Assembly: GCA_036785325.1 (NCBI GenBank)
Contig: JAXIVH010000017.1
Span: 2,356,557-2,420,556 of the forward strand
From: Urophycis tenuis
Taxonomy: Eukaryota > Chordata > Actinopteri > Gadiformes > Phycidae
Reading direction: 5' to 3'
DNA: 64,000 nucleotides
Shown here: one piece after another, positions 13,920 to 25,200 of the stretch
Position numbering within the stretch: position 1 is the first letter of the stretch
How the letters are laid out: each line of letters begins with the position of its first letter
Made by a program: the position numbers and the translations under genes
The notes under the pieces: generated by a model
Told to the model about the DNA's origin: nothing
Seen by the model: the letters and a program-made list of their open reading frames with translations, nothing else
Databases searched by the model: none

Positions 13920-13956
<37 letters not shown>

Positions 13957-14260
13957 TGTCTGTGTTTGTGTCCGCTGTGGGGGTGGACTGACCTGCCCTG
14001 ACCTTCATCGGTCCTCTCCCTCCTTGATGCGGTTCTGGTGGACCTCAGGGTGCATCCATGGGGTATCTGGGGGTTCTTTGGTCGCTGGGTCCAGGGCTCG
14101 CGGCTGTTTGGGCGCGTGATTCGCTGGTTCCTGTGTTTCATGCTGTTGGCAGCTTGTTTCCCTGCTGTGTGTGCGTGTGCGTGTCTGTGTGTTTGTGTGT
14201 GTGTGTCTGTGTGTGTGTGTGTGTGTGTGTTGGAAGGAGTTTAGGTGTGTGGCGTGAATG
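13081..14260. repeat. TG/GGT-rich low-complexity block
   Basis: Imperfect TG repeats (13098-13262, 13919-13974, 14167-14230) alternate with G-run-rich sequence (for example 13336-13372, 13600-13648). The + strand is strongly G+T rich throughout. The 13650-14160 part is less repetitive and could be an eroded transposon UTR, but I cannot place it in a family. The long minus-strand frame of 341 codons (13116-14141) encodes only His/Thr/Pro runs from the repeat and is not a gene. Confidence 0.75.
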
Positions 14261-17200
14261 GTAAGTGAGATTTTGCTGCTGAATGCTCTAATAATAGTAA
14301 TAGTAATACTGATACATTGGACGATGAGCAGATCACTGCATGTTATCTTTGGGTAGAGGGATGAGGGACAGCACTGACTCCATCTCTAGTGTACAACATG
14401 CTCCCAAAAAATATCCCAAAACGGCGTACACCGACGTAATTGTATTTTGTTCAACCGCCAAAATCCATGCACCTCTTGTCACCGTTCAGGGGATAAATAA
14501 ATAATACGCGAGTGACGTATTTCGGTTCTCATTCGTGTCGACTCGGGGTACGGAGGGCTTGCACGACCGACACGACCTCACCAGCCCCGGTCGGTCATCA
14601 TGTCGCCGCGTGACAAAGGGACGGCGGGAGGCAGACGCTACAAAAATGGACACGGCGGCGCGGTGAAAGCAGCCACGCGTGTGCGCTTCCGAGGGAGTGG
14701 AGGCTGAAAGCGACGGGGGTATGATGAAAAAACAACTTATAATAGCCATCGCGAATGTGGGCAGTGTGTGGAAGTACAATGGGGAGAGAGAAAAGAGAGA
14801 GAGAGCGAGAGGAAAAAAACAAAGATTCTCCATAGTAAACAGAAGAAAAAACACAACAACCTGTGAGATACAGTCATGGGATGACAAGGTATCACACTGC
14901 CAGATATGTTGTAGAGCACAGAGGTATAGCAGAGAGAGAGAGACGAAAACACAGGTGAAGTGTGTTTGTGTGCTTGTACGTTGCGCCCGGCTGTGCTCAA
15001 GAATATATATTTTCGCAGGCCGCTCACAAACTCGATCCCTCGGATCGTCTGTGTTTGTGTGTTGTGTCTCGTTTTCGAATCGCGCGAAGTGAGAATTAAA
15101 ATTGCTTTCATAATTGTGACTGTGGTGGATACAAGATTCGTCAGCGCTTTCGCGTCTCAAGCACTCCGCTACAATACAGCCGGTGTCTCACTTGTCACTT
15201 CCTTTGGATAAAAGCAACTGCCAAAAAAGCCTAAAATGTGTAAAGTTGTCTTTTACTAAGACATCTTTCCAAAAAACTGGGACAACCAAGAGATTAAAAA
15301 GGAAAATGTAGACGAGGTGCAAGCTGTGCGTGAAAACCACGGAGATGAAGAAATAGCTGGTAGCTCAGAGACGTCTCGCAGACGACTCAAAGGGAGTAGA
15401 AAGCACCACAAGGGTCTATATTTGAAGGGAACCCTCTTCCAGGAAATGCTAAATAATAGACTCAGATGAGCATCTCAGATGGGCATCTCAGACGCCTTAC
15501 ATGTGTGTATCTTGGGTAGGAGGCGGACCAGAGCACCTTGGGTACCCCATGAGGGATTATGGAGAGGAGCTTGACAGAAACATGGACCTTATTGTTTGCG
15601 AGACACCGGCAATCACCGCCTGAGCCACCATCACACCACGACTAGATGTGGAGACAGACGGAGACGACCGGCTCCAATCACTGGTCGGTTTTTGGTCGGT
15701 TTCGGGTTTTGAAAGCCAACGCCACAGCGGATATTAGCACAGTCGACTCCATGCTAAACTCGTTAACAACGCCATGAGGCCATGGGGCCCGTTCCGAGCC
15801 CGTCACCTTCACGGGCTCCCAGGGGACGAAAGGACGGTCTCCTCGTGAGGTCCCTTTGACCCCCGGGCCGGAAAAAGGTTGTGGGTCAGAAACCCGATTG
15901 TCCGGTCCAAACCACGTAGGCGTCCGCGAGCAAGATGCCCTGACCCCCCCTACAGCGTCTCGTTCATGACATGGAAAAAAAACTCAATTCGGGGGGGGGG
16001 GTAAAAGTGCAAAATAGTCTCCGCTAAAATAATTAGCAATGACATAATTCCACTTTAATCACCTTTTCAGGTGCACACCGCGCTGCACCCCACATCACAC
16101 GTCAGTGAATCACCGACACACAGCGGGGGGGTCAGGGGAGCCAAGGTGACAGCCGGTAATGAAATCCCCGGAGTCGAGACGGACCTCTTAAGTGGTCGAG
16201 CGGCGACCCCGACGGGGCGCCCTGTAGCCCCCCCCCCCCCCCCCCCCCCCCCACCCGCGGTGCAGCTCTTAGTGCCATGACCTTAAATATCAACAACATA
16301 AAAAACCGTCCATAAAAAATGTAATGTAACCACCGGGCTAATTCATCAGCGTCACGGACATTGCCGTGCCTGTCACACCCGGGGGGATCCGTGACACAAC
16401 ACAATCTGAACTAAAAAGTCCACCCCCATGGGTGTGGGGGGGGGGAGCACAGTACACCTGACACATACACATGTCGCAGAAAACACACCCCGCGTTAAAG
16501 CTGCACTCACACACACACCGGGAGTGTCAAGGAGCCCGGGGGCCGTAACCCACTCTGTTTATGGAGGACATGATAGCCGGGCTGTATTTCTTCCTTCTCC
16601 TATTCTTCCTCCTTTTTTTTCTTTTCTGAGGGGCAGCACTCCCGCCCCCCCCCCCCCCCAGCAGGCGCTGTAATAGTGTAACGGGTAACGAGCCATACGC
16701 TTTCAATCTCAATATTTCCTGTAGATTTCCCGGTGGTAACGTCGCGGTACGTGGAGAAAGCTGGAGGAAGGGTGTTTTTTTTTCTTTTTTTGATACCGAT
16801 ACCACGGGAAGGTAATGTGTTTATTCGGGGCGTTTATTCGCCCGACTGTACTTTTCCCGTCGCCTGTCACGTCTGCATTATGCGTTGTGCGGTTCCTGAC
16901 GGCAGATAAGGTCAGGTGTTGTATCAATCCCATGGCTCTGGGCACGTCGGTAATGATACGGCGTGCCGTGCGAGGAGTCAAGGAACAGGGAGTGCTGAAC
17001 ACTCCCGATGCTTACCTGCTTGTTGTACTGACGAGTTGTTTTTTTCTTTTCTTCTTTTTTTTTTTTTCATGTGCTGTGACATTTACGTGATGTCTTGTCT
17101 CTGTAATGTATTTTCACATGTTTTTTTAATTCTTTTTTTTTTTTGGGGGGGGGGATAATTCACTGTTTTGGGGAAAAATAAGTATTTGAATTGGTGAGAG

Positions 17201-17373
17201 GAACACAACATCCCTGGGACTAGACAACATTTGACTAATGTTGACATTGCCCCTGCTGTGGCAAGTCAAATTTGATTTTAATTTAGACAGACAAACATGA
17301 GGATGATCATCGTGCTCCGCTTTCTCTCGCCTACTATCTCTCTCTGTCACTCTGTCTCTCTCTCTCTCTGTAA

Positions 17374-17380
<7 letters not shown>
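14261..17380. other. Intergenic DNA, no gene seen
   Basis: Mixed sequence with a short AG-rich stretch near 14780-14815, C25 at 16228-16252, a C run near 16645-16660 and a CT-rich lead-in (17331-17370) to the AT microsatellite. The 224-codon minus-strand frame at 14486-15160 has no domain I recognise and a Ser/Leu/Phe-biased composition, so it is treated as chance. Confidence 0.5.
15130..15240 (+). mobile_element. Degraded tRNA-SINE, tail recognisable
   Basis: The segment ends in CTTTGGATAAAAGCAACTG (15193-15211). This is very close to the CTTTGGATAAAAGCGTCTG tail motif shared by many fish tRNA-derived SINEs. The preceding bases, from about 15130, are in the right place for a tRNA-like head, but A and B boxes are too eroded to define. 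The 5' limit is a guess. Confidence 0.5.

Positions 17381-17414
<34 letters not shown>
17381..17414. repeat. (AT)n microsatellite
   Basis: Seventeen uninterrupted AT units, preceded by a CT-rich stretch. Confidence 0.95.
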
Positions 17415-17419
<5 letters not shown>

Positions 17420-20400
17420 TCATAACAACAGTGTCAGATATCGACAGATATAGCTATTAAAGTGCACAATGTCAGTGCGTGTCACGCGTCACCTTTTGGA
17501 TCTGCCTTCACCGCGTGCAAGTGCACCGCGCAACGCTTGATATGACACAGTGATTAAGAAAAATAAAGTCTACCTTCACTACGGGCTTAACTGCTGGCTA
17601 AATAGTTTCAGGGATGACTGACAGGCCTGGCGAGAGGAGAAAAAGTAAAAAAAAGAAAAAGAAGAAGAAAAAAAAAAAAAGTCTATATGTGCTAATGAGG
17701 TGATATGTGCTTGTGTTACAGCGTCGTACAATCTGCCACATCTGCCCGTGTGAACTGATGGGTTAATAAGGGGCACACATGTCTTGTCCTATTTCCTGCA
17801 ATCAGCTCACTCAGACATTTTGACAGGGCAATTATGGACAGAAATACTGAGGAGGCAGCAATGGCGGCGAAGACGCCCTGACACTCGCACACACACACAC
17901 ACACACATGCACTCGTGCGCGTATCAAGACTTCTTTATTTAAGGGGTCAAAGCTGTTTACGTGATGAGGCTTAGCGTGATGAGGCTCACCTCGATAAGCG
18001 CCCGGCGTTTGAAATGTAGATGCGGCGTGCGTGTCGGACGCTCCACGGGTCACACTCCCAGGACTTGAAGCTCCGCGGAAACAAAAGGGAGCGTCGCTCG
18101 CTTCGGGTCCTTCTCGGTAATTAGAATCTCGTCCGTGAGTCCTGTGATGCTTTTTTTGAAAGTATTTAGTGTGTATTTTTAAATGACTCGATAAAAAAAA
18201 AAGAAAAAAAAAAGAAAGTTGGAGATGTGGTTCTTCTTTTTTTTTTTTTTTTTAACAAGTAGCAAAAAGAGCCAGACGCGATGAAGCAATCACAGATTTT
18301 ATTGCACACGAACCACATCAAGCCCTCATCGCAGAGGACTGCATTTTCTGAGTGCGTAGTCTTCATAATTCATGATCACTGATACATTTTTTCCCCCTGA
18401 TAAGTTAGAGCTTTTAATGGCTGCGGTGAATGACACCGTTGGGGGGGTGGGTCACACAATATTTCTTGTAAGTGTCTCCATCTTGCTCGACGATTGAAGG
18501 GGAAAAAAAGGAAAAAGCGACACTTACAAACGATGTGACTGCCACATATATCAGCTGGACCGCCAGACGACTGAGCCTCCACCCCCCCTGAGGTGAGATA
18601 TACTTCTGTGACTGAGACAGCAAGTGCAAAAGAGTCTGGAGTGGTTTCCATTCAGAATCAACATTTTGAGAAAAAACAAAAAAACATGTTGCCATGCAAT
18701 AGTAGCGCCGCATGATTACTTATTGACTTCAACCTCTGACATTGTATCTTTTAGTATTCACTAATACACACGCAAGGTCCATTTACGTTAAGACGGCCAG
18801 TCAAACAGAATCGCTATTCATACATAAGTAAATCCTGTTGCCGAATGTGTGAATCAATAATTTAATCAAATCAAGTGTCATTTTGAATTCAATGGGAAAA
18901 AAATGTTTCTGGTCTCTAAATTTAAAACTGAAACATCACCCTGTGCAGAGAAGCACTTTTGGGAATGTTCAGTGATCAACAATCTGATACCACATCTAAT
19001 CACTACCAAACCTATGTTGGCGGAGATCCCAAGCAATGGAAAAAGACATTTCAGATAAAAGGCTTAACGGACTTAAAAAAAAAAAAGAAAAAAAAGAAAG
19101 AAAAAAAAATAGAAATAAATAAACCGACAAACAGCAGCGACAACAACAACAACAACAACGCAAGACTAATCCAGACACACCTGTTCCCTGACAAGCAGCA
19201 GATAGAAAGCTGTAAAGAGGCTTCTAATCTGTCCCCCACTCGGTGCAATCTGCCATGACTGACAGTGTTGTATGTTCAGCGGTAACCGCGCAAACATCCA
19301 ATCTGACTGCTGTAGGCCCCGCGAGGCGTTTCATCCCCACCACCTCCCCCACCACCTCCCCCACCACCACCACCTCGCTCCACCAATGAGATTGCTACAA
19401 AGACAAATCTTGTGATTACAGGTGCGCCGGCGAGCAGTTAAAAGTCAGCTTGGCAGGATGCGGCTCCCTGGTGACTCGGACCCATTAACATCTCAGACAG
19501 GCGGGGGTCATTTGTATGCTCCGTCAGCCTTTTGAAAACTTGGCCGGCCGCGCACCGTGGGGGGTGGGGGGCGAGGGTGGAGGCGGCCCCCGGCAGCTCG
19601 CTGCTCTGATGGGCCGAGGGGCTTTGCACCTCTCGGCTGGTGGAGGTGCAGGAGCAGTCAAAGCGCTAATGGTGATAGTGGACTTTGGCCCTCCTGTGAA
19701 AAGAGGGGATATCTGGAGAGGGCAGAGGTTTGACTCGACTGAAAAAACATTGAGGATCGCAACGTTTCTTCAGAATATCTGTAGGGTATTTTTTTTTTCC
19801 AATGGCTTAAGAGGAGATAATATGTAGGGTTTTTTTTTTTTATATTACAAATTGGAACATTTCTCAGCAGTGAGATACATATTGATGCGGCGATGGTCTT
19901 CTCTATTATGTCCTCCTTCACCCAGTGACCTTTTCTGAAGGCAACAAGCTGATGTCCGGTGATGTATTGCAGATTTGTGGCACCTGGATGGATTATGCCA
20001 ACGTTGGGGGGGGGGGGGGGGCTGACTTCGCGCCTCAGTCTCTGTTGGCTCCGTTTCTTGTTGGATGACTTTGTGATTAATAAATACTGGTTCACAGTTC
20101 CCTCGCTGTGTGTCCTCCCGTTCTGTCATGGCTTTAGCAGGCAATCATAACAATCGCTGCAAATATTTGCCAAGACATTTCTCGGGAACTAATGCGGTTC
20201 AACTTTCGGGCAATTTATCTGCAAATAGTAGAAATTTCCGACTTTGGCTCGGAGTTTATCTTAATTGAAGATCTCTGATTTTTTAAAGATAGTTTAAAGA
20301 ATTGTGTATAATTTTTTTTGCGGTGCGTTTTGTGATTAATCCTTGTCAGTTAGAACCCACCTTTGTAATTATACACCATCCATTACACCTGCATGATTAA

Positions 20401-21240
20401 AAACCTGTTTAGAGATAAGGTCAACCACTACCTTTAAGGTTATCGTCTTATTAACTTGGATGCATACTATTTTTATGAGCATTCTGTCTCATTTCATGAA
20501 GTCAGCTTTTTTGGTTTGCTCTAAAGTTAAGACAATCTTTTAATTTGATTTATATCGTTATTTTGTACTTTTTCTGTTCAGTTAGACATATTCATACTTT
20601 GCTGCTGCTTTTCCAATAATGAGAATGGTTCTAAAATTATGAAAATAATTCTAAATGTATCCAATTTTGGAAGGCTGACTTAGATCATTGAAAATGTTGA
20701 CTCGTTTGTCAGTTTGCATGAATATATTATTTCTGAACTCCCGCCAGCTGCCGAAACCGAAACGCGGCATAATTGGTAAACACATAGCATTTCACTCCCC
20801 TCACTTCAGAGCGAAACACAATAATATGGCTAAACAGGCAGAAAATGGCACTTAACCTATCCCGTTGTCAGGTGCATGCAAAGCTGCTTCTAATTGCACT
20901 GAGCTTTGTGTTTTGTTGTCTCGATGAGAGCCAGCCAATAATGTGGCACCATTGTGTTTAATCAACACCAGTTAACGTTGAGACCTGCAGCTTTAATGGC
21001 CTTAATCAGGTTTGTGTGGCTCCCAACTGCTAGACATCCATCCCTCCGGTGTAGACATGCTTTTTAATTTCGGGAGTGATGCTGTATTTTACCCTTTATG
21101 AATCCGATGATCAGTCATTCTGTATTTTGCCGGCTTCCAGTTGCGGTGAGAATTGCAGCGAAAAACAGATGCAGGTCACTTCGGAGCATTTGGATTACTA
21201 GGCTAGGGCTAAGCTGCGGACATCGGATATCGACCCGGGT
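17415..21240. other. Intergenic DNA, no gene seen
   Basis: Mostly unique sequence with several poly(A)/poly(T) runs (17640-17680, 18190-18255, 19074-19110). A short imperfect duplication of CGTGATGAGGCT occurs at about 17960-17990. A CCACCT-type simple repeat lies at about 19338-19377. The part from about 20640 to 21060 is listed separately as a possible conserved element. Confidence 0.5.
20640..21060. promoter_or_regulatory. Possible conserved non-coding element
   Basis: About 420 bp of non-repetitive sequence without a long frame. It is dense in motifs typical of developmental enhancers: several TAAT cores, a GTTAAC HNF1-like half site in CCAGTTAACGTTGAG near 20970, and a TTTAATGGCCTTAATCAGG stretch near 20993-21011. 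It stands out from the homopolymer-rich neighbourhood. Whether it is conserved cannot be judged from one sequence. Confidence 0.25.
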
Positions 21241-21275
21241 ACCTTTTAGCTGTCTCAAATAAGAGGATTTTTATT

Positions 21276-21300
21276 GGGGGGGGGGGGGGGGGGGGGGGGG
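21276..21300. repeat. G25 homopolymer
   Basis: Twenty-five consecutive G on the + strand. One of many long G or C tracts in this window. Confidence 0.95.
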
Positions 21301-21700
21301 TTTGGGGGGCTGAGGGGGGATTTGGACGTGTGGCGTTTCTGGCAGAGGTATACGCCCAGATGAAGTCACATGCGGGGTACCGCATAGTCAATAAAAAGCT
21401 CTCGGCTCTGAGAACTCCTTCATCCCACCCCTGCCGTCGCTCCTGCTGGGCGGAAGGTCTTAGGCGGGGGGTACCTGATGGGGACAATCTCCCCCTTCTT
21501 TCAGGGGATACGAGGCGCTCAGCAGGGAACTCAAGATCTCTCCGCTCTCGGCGTCTGGACGGCTCATTCGGATTCATGAGCACAGGGGTCGTCGTCGTCG
21601 GGGGGGTGATGGGACTTGACCTTTTGAGGGGTCACCTTGAACGATTCTGGTGATACGCTTCCATGTTTGTGTTTGTATATAAAAAAAAGAATAAGAAAAA

Positions 21701-21708
<8 letters not shown>

Positions 21709-21738
<30 letters not shown>
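21709..21738. repeat. (AT)n microsatellite
   Basis: Fifteen AT units, directly after an A-rich stretch (21681-21709). Confidence 0.95.
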
Positions 21739-21739
<1 letters not shown>

Positions 21740-21741
<2 letters not shown>

Positions 21742-21910
21742 ATGTGAGTGTACAGGTATAGCTATAGCTGTAGTTTGTGCTATAAACTGTTTTGTGTGTG
21801 GGTGTGTGTTTATCTCAAATGTGTTGTTTTCACTTTGTGTTTTATCTGTTTGATTTGCTGCTATAACACCTGCATTTCCCTGCAGGGATTATTAAAGTGT
21901 TATCTTATCA
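21740..21910 (+). mobile_element. LINE 3' tail, plus strand
   Basis: The stretch ends GCATTTCCCTGCAGGGATTA followed by TTAAAGTGTTATCTTATC (to about 21909). This matches the common fish LINE terminus of type 'AATTTCCCC..GGGATNAATAAAGTATC' with short TATC-like terminal repeats. The body lies to the left and is truncated: no reverse transcriptase frame is visible. The left edge is taken at the end of the AT microsatellite and is approximate. The exact clade is not resolved. Confidence 0.55.
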
Positions 21911-21924
21911 CACTTTGGGTTTCT

Positions 21925-22247
21925 CCCCCCCCCCCCCCCCCCCCCCCCGACTGTGTCTGTCCACCAAAGCCATTAATATTTTACGATGTTGACTGTAGCT
22001 GAGCGCATGGGGTCGGGGGGTCCCGACTAAAGACAGACCGCCGCCTCCCCCCCCCCCCCCCCCCCTCCCACCACCCCCCCACCCAAAAGAAGGAGCAGAA
22101 GTAGTGACTTCAAAGACATTACGGATGACTTTGTACTGGCCGGGGGTGGCGCTACAGACGGTGCAGAAGAAAGTCTCGAATCCATCAAGGACTTCTGCTG
22201 CCCGATACAACCAAGAAGGCCAGTGGGGGGGGGGGGGGGGGGGGGGG
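21925..22247. repeat. Cluster of long C and G homopolymers
   Basis: C24 at 21925-21948, C19 at 22047-22065 and G23 at 22225-22247 lie within 323 bp. Between the last two is a more complex, GC-balanced stretch (about 22080-22215) that is open on both strands. On the + strand one frame reads as an acidic, Ser/Asp/Glu-rich stretch; on the minus strand another frame reads VLDGFETFFCTVCSATPG. I do not recognise either; it may be a transposon fragment. Confidence 0.7.
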
Positions 22248-22250
22248 ACT

Positions 22251-25200
22251 AGGACCAGTTAAGAAGTCCACAGAGGGGGGACTGTGTTGTGATGTTTGGG
22301 TTGAATTACCCCTGCGATGGGGGGGGGCGTGGGGAAACAACAACACGGACAACATGGAAGAAGAAAGAAAAACAAGCAATGCACAAATAAATACTGCTTT
22401 TTTCTGTGCGTGCAGGAGCCACGGGGGGGGTGTTGGGGGGGGGGGTTGTACTCGCGGACGGAGAGACCTTGAGACCTCTTTAGTGTGTTTCTTGGCTTTG
22501 TTGTGGTTGTTGGTTATTCCTATAAATGCTGTATAGCCATGCACAGCCACGGCGTTCGTTTTTGCGATGGCGTTAAGCGGATCAAGCCAAAGCCGCGGGT
22601 CCAGTCCCGGGAGTTAGCAAGATGGCAAATTGAATGCATTCACACCTTTTCAGATGCACGCGTGTTCTGTTTTTACCAGTAAGTGTTTTTCAGCCGGTGG
22701 TGGTAAATAACTTTTTTTTTTGGTAATTTGTCTTTTGCATTTACTGCAGAAAATGTGATCAGCCCGCCTAAATCGGATTAAGGGTACGTTTTTATTAACA
22801 GCGTGTAATGTTAAGATAGTCAATTCATATTTATGAGATGAACTTGGTAGTTGGAGACGGTACATGCACATCTACTGCAGCTCCACCACACACACAACTA
22901 TCCAGAATAAAACATGGAGCTGCTGCTGGCTTCTGTCTGAGGTATAAAGTGAAGGAAATAATAATGACAGACGTCTATTGCAGGAAACTGGGGTGAGGAG
23001 CTATGTTGAAGGGAGCATTGCAGGAGGTTGGTGACCTCAACTTTTATTTATTTTCAAATTATTTTTTTGTCATCGTTATGAATCGGATTATGACTGTGGC
23101 CTTTTATGTCAAGGGTTTTATCAAGGACTGTTTTGCGGTATTTCTCTTCTTATCGTTCTAACTATGCTGCTTCAAGTGCTTTTCTGCCTCTTTTTCCTTT
23201 GCAATGCGTTTTTGGCTGCACCCTTCTGGAGATGAGTTATGACTTATCTGTACTGTACTCGGAAATTGTTTCAAGCACATCTTAGAACAATCTGTAAAAG
23301 AAAAGGGCGGAAAAAAAAAAGTGAAGAGACTAAATCTTGCCGGCTTTATTACGTTGCGCCGTTCCTCACAGAATCCACACCCGATCCTCTGGCCCTTTTA
23401 TCTCCTTTATGGAAGATAAACCTACATAAAGTATCCGGGCTAACAGATGTCTCTCTGGAAGTCTGTCCCCAGGAGAGGCCAACGTCTGTGAGACTGAAGG
23501 TATTTTTTCAGTCCGGCGCGTAATGAATCACGTTGCGTAAAAGCCAGAAAAGCTGTGAGAGAAATCTGACAAAAGAATCCACGTCGACTATTTACATCGG
23601 TAACAATGGAAATATGATGTGTATTCCCTAATAAGACTTGTGCTAGTGAAAAAAAACCCCAAAACAAATGGATTCAACCTATATAGCCGAGTGAAGACGA
23701 AGAAGCTTATACGCAAACCCTTTACCAAATATCCTATGTTTTTTGAGGATTCAATTATAATGTTTCATCCCCTTTACATCAATTGAGTGTAAATAGTGTA
23801 GCGAATGGCAGTTCGCGGATTAGGGGGACTATAAGTAGGTGTGCGTTCTTTAATGCATCCATTTATTTTGGAGACTCTAGTTTTTGAGGTTGTTTCAGCT
23901 AAAACTTAAAATAAGCACCCATTTTGAGAAAGTTGGGATCCAAAACTGTTGTGATACAACTACACACCTTAATGTTATCAAAAGCAAGTAATACTCATGG
24001 ACCACAGTGCAAGTAAAAGCTGAAGGCGTTGACATTAGCCTGACGACCACTAGTTTGGCATATAACAAGGCGGTAATTAAGGGAGTTTAGCGCTGTGCAA
24101 TCAGAGGACTGTTTGTTGAGAAACCTAAAACCGGTAGGCCTACCTCTGCTATTTCCAACAAAATATAGTGACTATGATGACGGTGACAAAGTGTCAGTAA
24201 CAGGGATTTCAATGACACCGTTCAAAATACTGCATTCATTCTACATACATGCACTGTATAAAATACAGGAACAAAATAAAGAAGGAAATAGCTTCTGTCT
24301 CCTAACCGAAACCCACGATTTAGGCTTAAACAAAAATACATCTCCAACAAACACAGGAGAAAAATAGAATGGCAGCTTACCTTTATACACTTCCTTAAGG
24401 AACAACAAAAAAACACAAATATCTCGACACTGTAAAAATTCTCACACCCAGGTGCACAATAAGCACCCTCAAGAAAAAAACAGACCGTAAGCTAGTCAGA
24501 GAGCAAGAGAGAGAAAGCCAGACTCTGGTGCTGGCATACTTGTACCGTGTTGGTGATAACTGCTGATAAGCCAAAGGTGATCAGCACCAATAGAAAGTAA
24601 TCTATTTGGTCGCAGCAATGACAACCATTCCAGTCATCGACTGCAACACAAAGGCTAGAGCCATATAAAATCGACCTCGGTGCCTATAATATGAATATAG
24701 CTGTTTTTGCTAAATGGAAATTAATCTGTATTTGTACAGTCCTATTCAGCTCCACATTTCTGGAATAAGTACAGAAACAGGAAGGCCTGCACAGAAGAGC
24801 TACAATCAAACAATTTGTCGGCGGGCAAATATTATTGTGAGTGAAGCGGACATTAAAATGGATGGGAAAATCTTGTTGGTCCCAAAATTGTCACTTCCTG
24901 ACAATTTACCTGCAGGGACAAATCTTCCACACTGTTGAAATCATATCCAACAACTCTCCTCTGCTTTTGGCTTCGGAAAAAGGTGAAAAATACGACACCT
25001 TCCTGTAAACTTTTATAGACGTCTGCGGCAAGACTTCCATAAGCACCTTCCATATACACACCGTTCCGATGTTTCCCCTTGATAGGCCTCCCGCGGCTAG
25101 TTGTGGTTGAACACGTTGGGTGGGTCTGTGGCCGTTCTAGGGAGGGGCTTAGCAAAGGGTCAATGGCTGATTCAGTTTCTTCTCTTGGTTATGTTTTTCA

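Noticed and set aside
13116..14141. 341-codon His/Thr/Pro-rich minus-strand frame
   Set aside because: It is produced by the TG/GGT low-complexity block.
22560..22620. tRNA-like segment (TGGCGTTAAGCGG followed by GCGGGTCCAGTCCCGG)
   Set aside because: A and B boxes each carry several changes, no cloverleaf can be drawn, and no SINE tail follows.
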